In this document: piece after piece, positions 9,029-17,434 of the stretch
Layout: the number at the start of each line of letters is the position of its first letter
Position numbering within the stretch: the stretch's first letter is position 1
The notes under the pieces: model-generated
What the model was told of the DNA's origin: nothing
Database searches by the model: none
What the model saw: only the letters and a program-made list of their open reading frames with translations
Program-made: the position numbers and the translations under genes
NCBI RefSeq assembly: GCF_001968815.1
Contig: NZ_MIEQ01000027.1
Span: 310,001-374,000, forward strand
Source: Motiliproteus sp. MSK22-1
GTDB lineage: Bacteria; Pseudomonadota; Gammaproteobacteria; Pseudomonadales; Balneatricaceae
Length of the DNA stretch: 64,000 nt
Direction: 5' to 3'

Positions 9029-9793
9029 ATGATTCCTGTTTTATTTCTATCCCATGGGGCACCCTCCATGATAATCGAGGATGAACCTGCTAAAGCTCCA
9101 TTACTGGAGCTTGCGGCGACATTTCCTACTCCCAAAGCAATACTTTGTATTTCCCCTCATTGGCAAACAGCAGGTCTCTCTTTATCGTCATCTCTGAGGC
9201 CGGAAACTATTCATGATTTCTATGGTTTTCCTAAGGCGCTTTACCGATTGCAATATCCTGTTAACGGTGATCCACAGCTGGCTGAAGACGTTGCGGAGCA
9301 TCTGCTCAGCCAGGGTATCCACGCGAGCCGAGTTGACAGGGGGTTAGATCATGGTGCCTGGACACCCTTGATGTTGCTGTATCCTGAGGCTGAAATCCCT
9401 GTTTTGGGGATGAGTTTACCCGCCCATCAGACTGTGGAGCAGCTTTTTAATTTAGGTGAGACGTTGTCCTATTTAAGAAAGCAGGGGGTTCTGATACTGA
9501 CTTCAGGTTCCGGTACGCATAATCTCAGAGAAATAGTCGCTGAGGGCGCAGGTACTGCGTGTTGGGCACGAGAATTTCAGCATTGGTTAATAAAGAATGT
9601 TTGCGACTATGCGATGGACAAGCTGCAAAGTTGGGAAAGTCATGCTCCACAGGCCCGATTTGCACATCCGACAACCGAACACCTGGATCCGTTGTGGATT
9701 GCGATGGGGGCTGCTGGCGAGACTACACCAGAAGTAATCTATCAGGGGTTTAGTCATGGTAATCTCGGATTGGTGCATTTTCGTTTTAATTAG
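9029..9793 (+). CDS. ygiD: LigB-type extradiol dioxygenase (YgiD/DODA-like)
   Basis: 254 residues. Class III extradiol ring-cleavage dioxygenase family, whose bacterial members act on DOPA-like catechols. Seen: FLSHGAPSM with the first metal His, ISPHWQT, LDHGAWTPLMLLYP, and SGSGTHNL, which are the conserved His-bearing motifs. Start: the open frame extends to a TTG at 9014, but ATG 9029 has GAGGTGG six bases upstream and yields the family's usual MIPVLFLSHGAP beginning. Physiological substrate unknown. Confidence 0.85.
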   Translation: MIPVLFLSHGAPSMIIEDEPAKAPLLELAATFPTPKAILCISPHWQTAGLSLSSSLRPETIHDFYGFPKALYRLQYPVNGDPQLAEDVAEHLLSQGIHASRVDRGLDHGAWTPLMLLYPEAEIPVLGMSLPAHQTVEQLFNLGETLSYLRKQGVLILTSGSGTHNLREIVAEGAGTACWAREFQHWLIKNVCDYAMDKLQSWESHAPQARFAHPTTEHLDPLWIAMGAAGETTPEVIYQGFSHGNLGLVHFRFN

Positions 9794-9992
9794 AGCTTCC
9801 TCAGGTTCTCTTGAAAGTTTCTTTATAGACCTTTGACCCGTCCACACATAATTCCTTTCCGCCGCTGAATGGCCTTGGTTGCACTATTTTTGACGGGAAC
9901 ACTTTAACCCGACATGCTGTCAGTACTGGTAATCGAAATAGTTGGGGTTTATTCTGCCCGGGTTCCTGAATTTTCCATTATTGAGTAGAAGT

Positions 9993-10211
9993 ATGCCCTC
10001 ACCAGATCCGCAAATACTAATTAAACTGGCTACCATGAAGATGCCGTTTGGAAAATACGGTGGCCGAGTGCTGATGGATTTGCCAGAGCCTTATCTTGTT
10101 TGGTTTGCCGGTAAAGGGTTTCCTGAGGGAGAGCTGGGGATACTGTTATCGGTACTGCATGAAATTAAGGTCAATGGCCTTGAACACTTACTTGAACCTC
10201 TACGTAAATGA
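9993..10211 (+). CDS. DUF3820 family protein
   Basis: 72 residues from ATG 9993. It carries the family core MPFGKYGGRVLMDLPEPYLVWFAGKGFPEGELG. DUF3820 proteins are small, often annotated as putative quorum-sensing-regulated virulence factors, without known activity. The frame is open further upstream, but those residues (MGFILPG...) are not part of the family and have no good ribosome site. Confidence 0.8.
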   Translation: MPSPDPQILIKLATMKMPFGKYGGRVLMDLPEPYLVWFAGKGFPEGELGILLSVLHEIKVNGLEHLLEPLRK

Positions 10212-10559
10212 ACACACCTTGGTCCTGAGAGGTCAGCTTTTGTCGGGATATTCACTTCCTGATTGGACCGAGGGCTAATGCGCTGATCCCTATAGCCATG
10301 TATACTATCTGCCAGAAGATACCGGTTTCTGGTTGATATTAATCAGAAAATTTACCGGTAATACCATGTATCTACTGATGGTTTATCAGTGCATATGCTG
10401 TCTCAGCAGTCAGAGGTGGGTGCTGCCTGACAAAGTATGCACTGTAGCAACAATGCCTTGGTTGAAAGAATAGTCAGTCGAAACGACGGCTTTTAGGAAG
10501 TATTCATACTGACGCGTATAATAGCCTGCTGAATGCTGGCGTAGTATTTAGGTGGTTTA
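10212..10559. other. 348-base spacer with repeated TACCGGT motifs
   Basis: No gene seen. The stretch holds ATACCGGT near 10319 and TTACCGGTAA near 10355 on either side of an AT-rich imperfect dyad (TTGATATTAATCAG). These could be an operator for the downstream XRE-cupin regulator, but that is a guess. Confidence 0.3.
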
Positions 10560-11108
10560 ATGAGTATTGATGTTGGATCCAGGTTGAAAGAAGTTCGCCT
10601 GCAAAAAAATCTGTCGCAACGTGAACTGGCGAAGAGGGCTGGCGTCACCAACAGCACGATATCCTTGATAGAACAAAACCGGGTGAGTCCGTCGGTGAGC
10701 TCTTTAATCAAAGTTCTGGATGGACTGCCGATGTTACTTCAGGAATTTTTCTCCCTGAATGTTCCCGAAAAGAAGCAGGTGTTTTATCCTGCTGATGAAC
10801 ATCCTGATTTAGGAACTGCTGACGTGAATATTCGCCTTGTCGGCCATAATCATCCTAATCGAACCCTGTCAGTGCTGCATGAAACCTACCCACCGGGTTC
10901 TGACTCCGGGCCTGAAATGTTATCTCATGATGGACAGGAAGGAGGGATGGTTATAAAAGGGGAGCTGGAACTTACCGTTGACGGTGAAACAAAAACTCTT
11001 TCCCCTGGAGATGGTTATTTCTTTGATAGTTCTTTACCCCATCGATTTCGAAATGTAGGGGAAGAAGAGTGTGAAATAGTCAGTGCCAACAATCCCCCAT
11101 CTCTTTAA
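10560..11108 (+). CDS. XRE-family regulator with C-terminal cupin (PuuR-like)
   Basis: 182 residues: HTH_3 domain about 6-62 (LSQRELAKRAGVTNSTISLIE) and a cupin_2 domain about 105-178 (GGMVIKGELELTVDGE, LSPGDGYFFDSSLPHRF). Such proteins commonly repress polyamine or amino-acid catabolic genes with the cupin sensing a small ligand. ATG 10560 follows AGGTGG. No catabolic operon is adjacent; the next gene is ftsA beyond a strong terminator, so its target is unclear. Confidence 0.9.
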   Translation: MSIDVGSRLKEVRLQKNLSQRELAKRAGVTNSTISLIEQNRVSPSVSSLIKVLDGLPMLLQEFFSLNVPEKKQVFYPADEHPDLGTADVNIRLVGHNHPNRTLSVLHETYPPGSDSGPEMLSHDGQEGGMVIKGELELTVDGETKTLSPGDGYFFDSSLPHRFRNVGEEECEIVSANNPPSL

Positions 11109-11134
11109 ATGTTGATTATTATTTGATCTATATT

Positions 11135-11161
11135 AAGCAGACTAGGGTCTGCTTTTTTTAT
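11135..11161 (+). terminator. Rho-independent terminator after XRE-cupin gene
   Basis: AAGCAGAC, TAGG loop, GTCTGCTT followed by T-rich sequence. Insulates ftsA from the regulator gene, so ftsA needs its own promoter in 11162-11378, an AT-rich stretch. Confidence 0.88.
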
Positions 11162-11378
11162 TTTCTTGATATTCCTAAAAAAATCATTTATTGCCGTTAA
11201 GTGCGGCAACAGTTTGCCGATATAGCTTTTAATGGCTCCTGTCTGATTTTTAGCTGCCAAAAAAAACGGCTAAATCAGTGGGTTAAAATTGATTATATTG
11301 TTTTATTAAAGTGGACCGTAATTTGCTATATTCAGCTCCAGAGCTATTAAAAAATTTAGAGCCAGGAGATTTAAAGCG

Positions 11379-12641
11379 TTGGAAGTGAGTAAACGTTTTA
11401 ATACGAATGAATCAGATAACAATATGATCGTCGGATTAGATATCGGCACCTCCAAAATAGTCGCTTTGGTCGGTGAAATCGGTCCAGATGGCCGTATCGA
11501 TGTGATTGGTATTGGTTCTCACCCATCTCGTGGTTTGAAGCGGGGTGTGGTGGTGAACATCGAATCCACAGTGCACTCGATTCAACGAGCGGTGGAAGAG
11601 GCCGAGTTGATGTCCGGCTGCAAGATTCATTCGGTGACTGCAGGAATTGCCGGTAGTCATATCAGCTCGATGAACTCCCATGGTATTGTTGCGATTCGTG
11701 ATCGGGAAGTCATTGATTTTGATCTGGATAGAGTGATTGACGCAGCCCGGGCCGTAGCGATACCAGCCGATCAAAAAATTCTCCATATCCTTCCTCAGGA
11801 ATATGTCATTGATAGCCTTGAAGGAATCAAAGAGCCTTTGGGAATGTCCGGGGTGCGCCTTGAAGCAAAGGTTCATCTGGTTACAGGGGCACTTAATGCC
11901 GCACAGAACATTGAGAAGTGCATTCGCCGCTGTGGTCTGGACGTTGATGGTATTGTTCTTGAACAATTAGCCTCCAGCTATTCCGTGCTGACCGAGGATG
12001 AAAAAGAGTTAGGTGTTTGCATGGTTGATATCGGTGGCGGGACCACAGATATCGCCATATTCACTGGTGGTTCCATTCGGCATACGGCGGTTATTCCAAT
12101 TGCCGGGGATCAAGTGACTAATGATATTGCAATGGCCCTGCGAACCCCTTCATTACACGCTGAAGAGATCAAAATAAAATACGCATGTGCGTTGGCTCAG
12201 CTGGCCAGTATTGACGAAATAGTCAAGGTGCCCAGTGTTGGAGACCGGCCTTCACGAAACCTGAGCTGCCAGGCTTTGGCTGAAGTTGTAGAGCCGCGCT
12301 ATGACGAGTTATTTACCCTGGTACAGTCCGAGTTGCGCCGCAGTGGTTTCGAAGGACTGGTGGCCGCGGGAATCGTGCTGACCGGAGGGACTTCAAAAAT
12401 GGAAGGGGCGGTTGAACTGGCAGAGGAAATCTTTCACATGCCAGTGCGTTTGGCCAAACCTGTCGGTGTCCAGGGGATTAACGATATTGTTGGGGATCCG
12501 GTTTATGCCACGAGTGTTGGCTTATTACTCTATGCCAGGCAACACTGCCAGCATCAACCGCAACAATTGCCAGCAGACGTAATAAATGTGCAGCCGGGTA
12601 TGCTGAATCGAATGAAACACTGGTTTCAGAACAATTTTTGA
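11379..12641 (+). CDS. ftsA: Cell division protein FtsA
   Basis: Actin-like ATPase that tethers FtsZ to the inner membrane. 420 residues, full length. Seen: MIVGLDIGTSKIVALVGEI phosphate-1 motif, the 1C domain (about 95-180), VCMVDIGGGTTDIAIFTGG phosphate-2, AGIVLTGGTSKMEG adenosine motif, and a C-terminal amphipathic helix MLNRMKHWFQNNF for membrane binding. The TTG at 11379 has AGGAG ten bases upstream; ATG 11424 (MIVGLD) is an alternative start without one. Very similar to Pseudomonas FtsA as I recall it. Unusually, neither ftsQ nor ddl precedes it. Confidence 0.95.
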   Translation: MEVSKRFNTNESDNNMIVGLDIGTSKIVALVGEIGPDGRIDVIGIGSHPSRGLKRGVVVNIESTVHSIQRAVEEAELMSGCKIHSVTAGIAGSHISSMNSHGIVAIRDREVIDFDLDRVIDAARAVAIPADQKILHILPQEYVIDSLEGIKEPLGMSGVRLEAKVHLVTGALNAAQNIEKCIRRCGLDVDGIVLEQLASSYSVLTEDEKELGVCMVDIGGGTTDIAIFTGGSIRHTAVIPIAGDQVTNDIAMALRTPSLHAEEIKIKYACALAQLASIDEIVKVPSVGDRPSRNLSCQALAEVVEPRYDELFTLVQSELRRSGFEGLVAAGIVLTGGTSKMEGAVELAEEIFHMPVRLAKPVGVQGINDIVGDPVYATSVGLLLYARQHCQHQPQQLPADVINVQPGMLNRMKHWFQNNF

Positions 12642-12685
12642 GGTCGGAGTGTTTATTTGAGGTCAGGGTATTAAAGAGCTGTTGG

Positions 12686-12703
12686 TGATTAAACGCTTAA
12701 TCA
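12686..12703. promoter_or_regulatory. 18-bp palindrome between ftsA and ftsZ
   Basis: TGATTAA, ACGC, TTAATCA: perfect 7-bp arms. It is in the 231-base ftsA-ftsZ spacer, which is otherwise gene-free and longer than usual. The position suits an operator for an ftsZ promoter; no regulator can be named. Confidence 0.4.
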
Positions 12704-12872
12704 AGTGTGGTTAAGAATTCACCTGCAGTTGCGAAAGAAATACTCATTGGTATGTAAGGTAATTAGATCATAGTTCGAAGTAACAGCTTGAAGTGCCGAT
12801 TTAAAGCAACCAACGAAGTTGCTGAACAAGAATAGAAGCTGCTAAGCAAGATAATTTAAGGGGAGAAGGGTT

Positions 12873-14102
12873 ATGTTTGAACTGGTCGATAACGCACCTC
12901 AGAGTGCGGTGATCAAAGTTGTAGGTGTAGGTGGTGGCGGTGGCAACGCTGTTAAGCATATGCTTAGCAGCGATGTCGATGGTGTCGAGTTTATCTGTGC
13001 CAACACAGATGCCCAGGCTTTGAAAGGAGATGTTGATTGCAATCTGCTTCAGATCGGTGGAGAGCTCACTAAAGGCTTGGGAGCAGGAGCTAATCCTGAC
13101 ATAGGCCGTCAAGCGGCAGTGGAAGATCGCGAAATCATTGCCGAAATGCTTGGCGGTGCTGATATGGTCTTTATTACTGCCGGCATGGGCGGTGGCACCG
13201 GAACAGGGGCTGCGCCGATTGTTGCGGAAGTAGCCAAAGAGCTTGGCATTCTGACAGTTGCTGTTGTAACTAAGCCTTTTCCATTTGAGGGGCGCCGTCG
13301 AGGCAAAATCGCTGATGAGGGTATTAAAGAACTGTCTCAGAATGTCGATTCATTAATCACTATTCCTAACGAGAAGCTGCTGTCGGTACTAGGAAAAAAT
13401 ACCTCTCTGATAGACGCATTTAAAGAAGCGAACAACGTGTTGCAGGGGGCCGTACAGGGAATCGCTGATCTGATCGTGCGCCCTGGCATGATCAATGTTG
13501 ACTTTGCTGACGTCAAAACAGTTATGTCTGAAATGGGAATGGCAATGATGGGAACAGGTGTTGCCAGCGGAGAAGACCGTGCCCGTTTGGCGGCAGAAGC
13601 TGCTGTTCGCTGTCCGCTTCTGGAAGATATTGATCTGCAAGGTGCACGCGGAATTCTGGTCAATATAACCGCTGGACTTGACCTTGGATTGGGGGAATTT
13701 GCAGAAGTCGGGGATACGATTGAGGAATTTGCCTCAGAAAACGCAACGGTGGTTGTTGGAACAGTTATTGATCCTGAAATGAGTAACGAATTGAAAGTAA
13801 CCGTGGTTGCTACAGGGTTGGGTAATCGTGAGCAGGCTTCGGTTAAGGTCGTCAGTAATAACTTCGGTCAATCAATGGATCAGAAAAGCGCAGGGCAGCG
13901 AAATACCAGCCTTCGAAGAAAAGATGGGGCCCTGGACTTTGATCAGTTGGAATTGCCAACGGTATTACGCCAACAGTGTGAACCTGTTAGTAAACCAAAA
14001 TCTGCCGAAGAGCCGATGGCGATGCCTCTTGCCAAAACCGGGACCGACGATGACATGGAGTTTTTGGACATTCCTGCTTTCTTAAGGCGTCAGGCAGATT
14101 AA
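12873..14102 (+). CDS. ftsZ: Cell division protein FtsZ
   Basis: Tubulin-like GTPase that forms the division ring. 409 residues. Seen: [12 protein letters not shown] nucleotide-binding loop, NTDAQAL, the tubulin signature [10 protein letters not shown], the synergy loop region around [15 protein letters not shown], a variable linker (about 330-395) and the C-terminal conserved peptide [11 protein letters not shown] that binds FtsA and ZipA. ATG 12873 has a GGGGAGAAGGG ribosome site. A strong terminator follows directly, so lpxC is not part of the transcript. Confidence 0.97.
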   Translation: MFELVDNAPQSAVIKVVGVGGGGGNAVKHMLSSDVDGVEFICANTDAQALKGDVDCNLLQIGGELTKGLGAGANPDIGRQAAVEDREIIAEMLGGADMVFITAGMGGGTGTGAAPIVAEVAKELGILTVAVVTKPFPFEGRRRGKIADEGIKELSQNVDSLITIPNEKLLSVLGKNTSLIDAFKEANNVLQGAVQGIADLIVRPGMINVDFADVKTVMSEMGMAMMGTGVASGEDRARLAAEAAVRCPLLEDIDLQGARGILVNITAGLDLGLGEFAEVGDTIEEFASENATVVVGTVIDPEMSNELKVTVVATGLGNREQASVKVVSNNFGQSMDQKSAGQRNTSLRRKDGALDFDQLELPTVLRQQCEPVSKPKSAEEPMAMPLAKTGTDDDMEFLDIPAFLRRQAD

Positions 14103-14122
14103 CAATCTGCTTTGAGCAGCAT

Positions 14123-14165
14123 AAAAAAACCCGAAGACGTTCTTCCCCGTTTTCGGGTTTTTTTA
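14123..14165 (+). terminator. Rho-independent terminator after ftsZ
   Basis: A-tract, CCCGAA, loop, TTCGGG, T-tract. The paired A- and T-tracts could let it work in both directions, serving also the leftward gene at 14290. Confidence 0.92.
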
Positions 14166-14289
14166 TAGTGCATATTTGGAAAGGAAGTGTTTAAAAAGAA
14201 TGGAGTAATGAATCAAAATACTGCATTCCATATAACCCGGTATCCCAATCATAACCATGTAACAAAAGTCCTGGGCTGATACTTTGGAT

Positions 14290-14580
14290 TCAGGCAACCT
14301 CTTTGACCGTGTAATGGCTGTCCTCTGATGAACGGTTACCCATTCTGTGCAGTCGTGCTCTGAGACGGGCCAGGTCCAGACTACGCAGTGGTTGGCCTTT
14401 TGCACGCATCAAGGCTACTTTTTCAACAAACTGCTGGTGGCGTTCTTTCTGCTCATCAGTTGAATGTTCACGATATTTTTCAAGCAACTGTTCTCGATCA
14501 GCAAGCTGACGATAAGCTGTGATTTCAGACTCAGGCTGAGCACTGTTAAGAAACGGAAACAGCTTGTTAAGCATCTCCAT
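14290..14580 (-). CDS. Small charged protein, unknown
   Basis: 96 residues, largely helical and charged: a hydrophobic start (MLNKLFPFL), then an Arg/Glu-rich helix (YRQLADREQLLEKYREHS) and an Arg-rich segment (LRSLDLARLRARLHRMG). ATG 14580 is preceded by AAGGAGAATAAA, an excellent ribosome site, which is the main evidence that it is real. No family recognised. Convergent with ftsZ. Confidence 0.65.
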   Translation of the reverse strand: MEMLNKLFPFLNSAQPESEITAYRQLADREQLLEKYREHSTDEQKERHQQFVEKVALMRAKGQPLRSLDLARLRARLHRMGNRSSEDSHYTVKEVA

Positions 14581-15156
14581 TTTATTCTCCTTACAAAAGC
14601 GAGCTATTTATCGATTCCGTGTTCTTTTAATCGATAGTGATTATAGGGGGTCGCGTTGTTCTACATATCAGTGGGCTTGCAAATCAAGTGCCAGACTTTA
14701 TGAAAATCAGCAGATATGGCTAGCGGGCTGCTTTTTAAGGGAGCTTGGTAGGCTTTTTTAGGGATAAGTTGCTGCGTTTTTGAAGGATAGTATGCCGCCA
14801 ATGTGTACCAGCTGATGATGGTATTGGGAATATCGTTGCCGTTATGGGGAAAAATGACGCCGCTGTTGCTAAGGAGCCTGGCGATACGCTGTCTGATTGT
14901 CTCTAAACCTGAGTGATCTTGAATTTCACTGAAGCTGGTTTTAACAGTGCTAATGGTTGTCGGGCTTTAAATACTGTTTAGTCCAGTGCCTGCCATTTGG
15001 GCAGGAGCTTGTTATTATTAGGCTTAAGATGCACATCATGAGCAGTTGCCTGATGAAACCTGCAAGACCGGTCTGTTGTTTGCAGGTCCGAAGAGGTTCG
15101 TCCCAGGCCATTAGACATAAAACATAAAACCCGGCACCGATAAGGAAACGCCATCA
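14581..15156. other. 576-base gene-free spacer
   Basis: No convincing ORF on either strand. The only structure I see is at 15059-15086: CCTGCAA and TTGCAGG arms around a perfect AGACCGGTCT palindrome, about 70 bases before the sbcB ribosome site. It could be an operator or leader hairpin. Confidence 0.35.
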
Positions 15157-16629
15157 ATGAGCAAACCCCCAAAAACTTTTTACTGGCACGATTATGAGAC
15201 TTTCGGGGCCAATCCGATGGTCGATCGACCAGTACAGTTTGCCGGTATCCGTACGGATGAAGAATTGAATATTATTGGCGAGCCTTTGGTGGTGTTCTGT
15301 AAGCCAGCAGATGATTTTCTGCCTCACCCAGAGGCCTGTCTTATTACGGGTATAACCCCGCAACAAGCATTGAGTGAAGGAGTCCCAGAGGCGCATTTCA
15401 GTGCACTGATTCATGAGCAGCTGGCCCAGCCCGGAACCTGTGGTGTGGGATACAACAGCATACGCTTTGATGATGAAATTACTCGATTTACCTTTTATCG
15501 AAACTTTATTGATGCCTATGGGCGGGAATGGCAAAACGGCAACTCCCGCTGGGATATTATTGATGTGTTGCGTCTGGCCAGGGCGTTGCGACCTGAGGGT
15601 ATTAACTGGCCCGTTCATGAAGATGGGCGACCGAGTTTGCGGCTGGAAGATCTGACAGTGGCTAATGGTATTGAACATGGTAACGCTCATGATGCGTTAT
15701 CCGATGTTTATGCCACCATTGCTGTAGCCAAGCTGTTGAAAACCAAACAACCCAAGCTCTATCACTATGCGCTACAGCTGAGAGACAAGCGTAAGGTCGC
15801 TGACATGCTGGACGTTCATGGTCATAAACCAGTATTGCATATATCGTCCAAGTATCCTGCAGAACTTGGAAATGCTGCGGTGGTTGCGCCTTTAGCTACC
15901 CATCCGATAAACAAAAACGGTGTTATTGTTTATGATCTTCGGATTGATCCGACTCCTCTGTTGGAGCTGGATGCCGATAGTATCAGGCAACGCCTTTACA
16001 CGCCTGTATCTGAGTTGGCGGAAGGAGAGGTCCGGATACCGTTAAAAGTCGTTCATGTCAATCGCAGTCCAATTATCGCACCTGCTTCTATGCTTAATGC
16101 GGAAGAAGCTGAACGATTACAGATTTCCGGAGCCCAATGTCGTACACATCTGGCAATGTTACGCGGTCATCCGGAACTGAAAGCCAAACTGCAAGCGGTA
16201 TTTTCCGAGTCTGGATTTGAGCCTTCTTCAGATCCTGATCAGATGCTCTACAGCGGTGGATTTTTTGGTCAAACTGATAAGGCCGCTATGGAGCAGATAC
16301 GTACTTGTCCGGTAGACGAGCTGGCCAATCTGGATCCTTGTTTCCAGGATGGTCGTCTCGAAGAAATGTTTTTCCGTTATCGGGCTCGAAACTATCTGGA
16401 AACACTGAGTGATGAAGAGCAGCTGCGATGGGAAGAGTTTCGCCGGGAACGGTTACTTGGTGTTTGCTCCAGCGATAGTGCAGAAACTTTCAGGAGTGAG
16501 AAAACCCTTGGGTTTGAAGACTTTTATAAACGCCTCAATGAACTGGGGCTCTCAGCGGATATTACTGAAGAAAAAATGCATATCCTCCAGGAGCTGGCTA
16601 CCTATGCTGAGTCCATATACCCGATGTAA
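15157..16629 (+). CDS. sbcB: Exodeoxyribonuclease I
   Basis: 3'-5' single-strand DNA exonuclease acting in recombination and mismatch repair. 490 residues (E. coli 475). DEDDh exonuclease motifs: FYWHDYETFG (Asp and Glu), the GVGYNSIRFDDEI stretch, and EHGNAHDALSDVYAT (His and Asp). The SH3-like and C-terminal helical domains follow, including LYSGGFF and LEEMFFRYRARNY. ATG 15157 has AAGGAAA upstream. Confidence 0.96.
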   Translation: MSKPPKTFYWHDYETFGANPMVDRPVQFAGIRTDEELNIIGEPLVVFCKPADDFLPHPEACLITGITPQQALSEGVPEAHFSALIHEQLAQPGTCGVGYNSIRFDDEITRFTFYRNFIDAYGREWQNGNSRWDIIDVLRLARALRPEGINWPVHEDGRPSLRLEDLTVANGIEHGNAHDALSDVYATIAVAKLLKTKQPKLYHYALQLRDKRKVADMLDVHGHKPVLHISSKYPAELGNAAVVAPLATHPINKNGVIVYDLRIDPTPLLELDADSIRQRLYTPVSELAEGEVRIPLKVVHVNRSPIIAPASMLNAEEAERLQISGAQCRTHLAMLRGHPELKAKLQAVFSESGFEPSSDPDQMLYSGGFFGQTDKAAMEQIRTCPVDELANLDPCFQDGRLEEMFFRYRARNYLETLSDEEQLRWEEFRRERLLGVCSSDSAETFRSEKTLGFEDFYKRLNELGLSADITEEKMHILQELATYAESIYPM

Positions 16630-16747
16630 TTGTGCTCGTTCAGATGGGGCTCATTCAGAGAAGGACTGGTCGGTTCTTTCCACGAAGGGAAGAAGGCGCC
16701 GCCGGTGTGCTTTCGGTTGGCTTCAGGTATCTCGATGTACTGGATAT

Positions 16748-17419
16748 TTGGTGAGTATTTCGGTGCTGAGCGCCGGTCTGCTCTCTGGAGTTATCTTGTC
16801 GGTACCTGCTTTAGCGCAGACACAAAGTGGAAATCAGGCGACGGAAAATCAACCGGCTACCGGTTCAAGGAAGGTTCCGGTTGTCGACGATCAGGGTGAA
16901 GTTGATGACAGCAGTCGGGACCCTGTGGCGGAATTCTGGGATCGTAGGCAGCGTTCGGATGATGCAGACTGGGTTACTGATCAGAGTGGCTATACTGAAA
17001 TACCTGTGGATCGGATTGATGGGGATATTCCCGAAGACCAATACCCTGAAATCGTGCCTGACCGCTTTAGCGGAGGAACTCAGGATGCCCGTACCGTCTA
17101 TCGAGATATGGCTGATGGATTTGATTCTGAACCCATGATTGAGACCTTGCCAGGCGATGACCCTGAATTAGCCTTGCCGGAGCCAACCGTTGTTCCTGTG
17201 GATCAATACGGAGGAATGGAATCGGTTGTTATTCCGGCAGGAGTCATTGAGAAACCGAAACTGACCCGCGAAGATATCATTTTTGAATACCTGAATAGTG
17301 CTGCAGAAGTTTCAGATACTGACGACACTAAAGCGCCAGTAACTGGCTCACGCATCCGTGAGCGAGTCACTGTGCCGATTAACGACAAGGAGTCTGCTGT
17401 TGAGGTCATCGTCGAATAA
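16748..17419 (+). CDS. Secreted acidic protein, unknown; start uncertain
   Basis: About 223 residues from a TTG at 16748 (GTG 16751 is in frame next). The N-terminus is a clear signal peptide (VSISVLSAGLLSGVILSVPALAQ), followed by an acidic Asp/Pro-rich region with DQYPEIVPDRFSG-like repeats of Asp-Pro-Glu, and a final domain from about 170. There is no ATG in frame between the sbcB stop and the signal peptide, and no clear ribosome site before the TTG. A good AAGGGAAGAAGG lies near 16687 but serves the wrong frame. Either a non-standard start, a small frameshift, or translation coupled to sbcB. Function unknown. Confidence 0.6.
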   Translation: MVSISVLSAGLLSGVILSVPALAQTQSGNQATENQPATGSRKVPVVDDQGEVDDSSRDPVAEFWDRRQRSDDADWVTDQSGYTEIPVDRIDGDIPEDQYPEIVPDRFSGGTQDARTVYRDMADGFDSEPMIETLPGDDPELALPEPTVVPVDQYGGMESVVIPAGVIEKPKLTREDIIFEYLNSAAEVSDTDDTKAPVTGSRIRERVTVPINDKESAVEVIVE

Positions 17420-17434
17420 AGAGCATATTCATCA

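Noticed and set aside
10096-10278. ORF overlapping the DUF3820 gene
   Set aside because: Out-of-frame shadow continuing into the spacer.
15059-15086. Hairpin CCTGCAA/TTGCAGG before sbcB as a terminator
   Set aside because: No T-tract and no transcript ending nearby; noted only within the spacer entry.
16630-16899. 89-codon ORF after sbcB
   Set aside because: Overlaps the signal-peptide-bearing frame; its own translation has no domain or signal. Kept only as part of the start problem at 16748.
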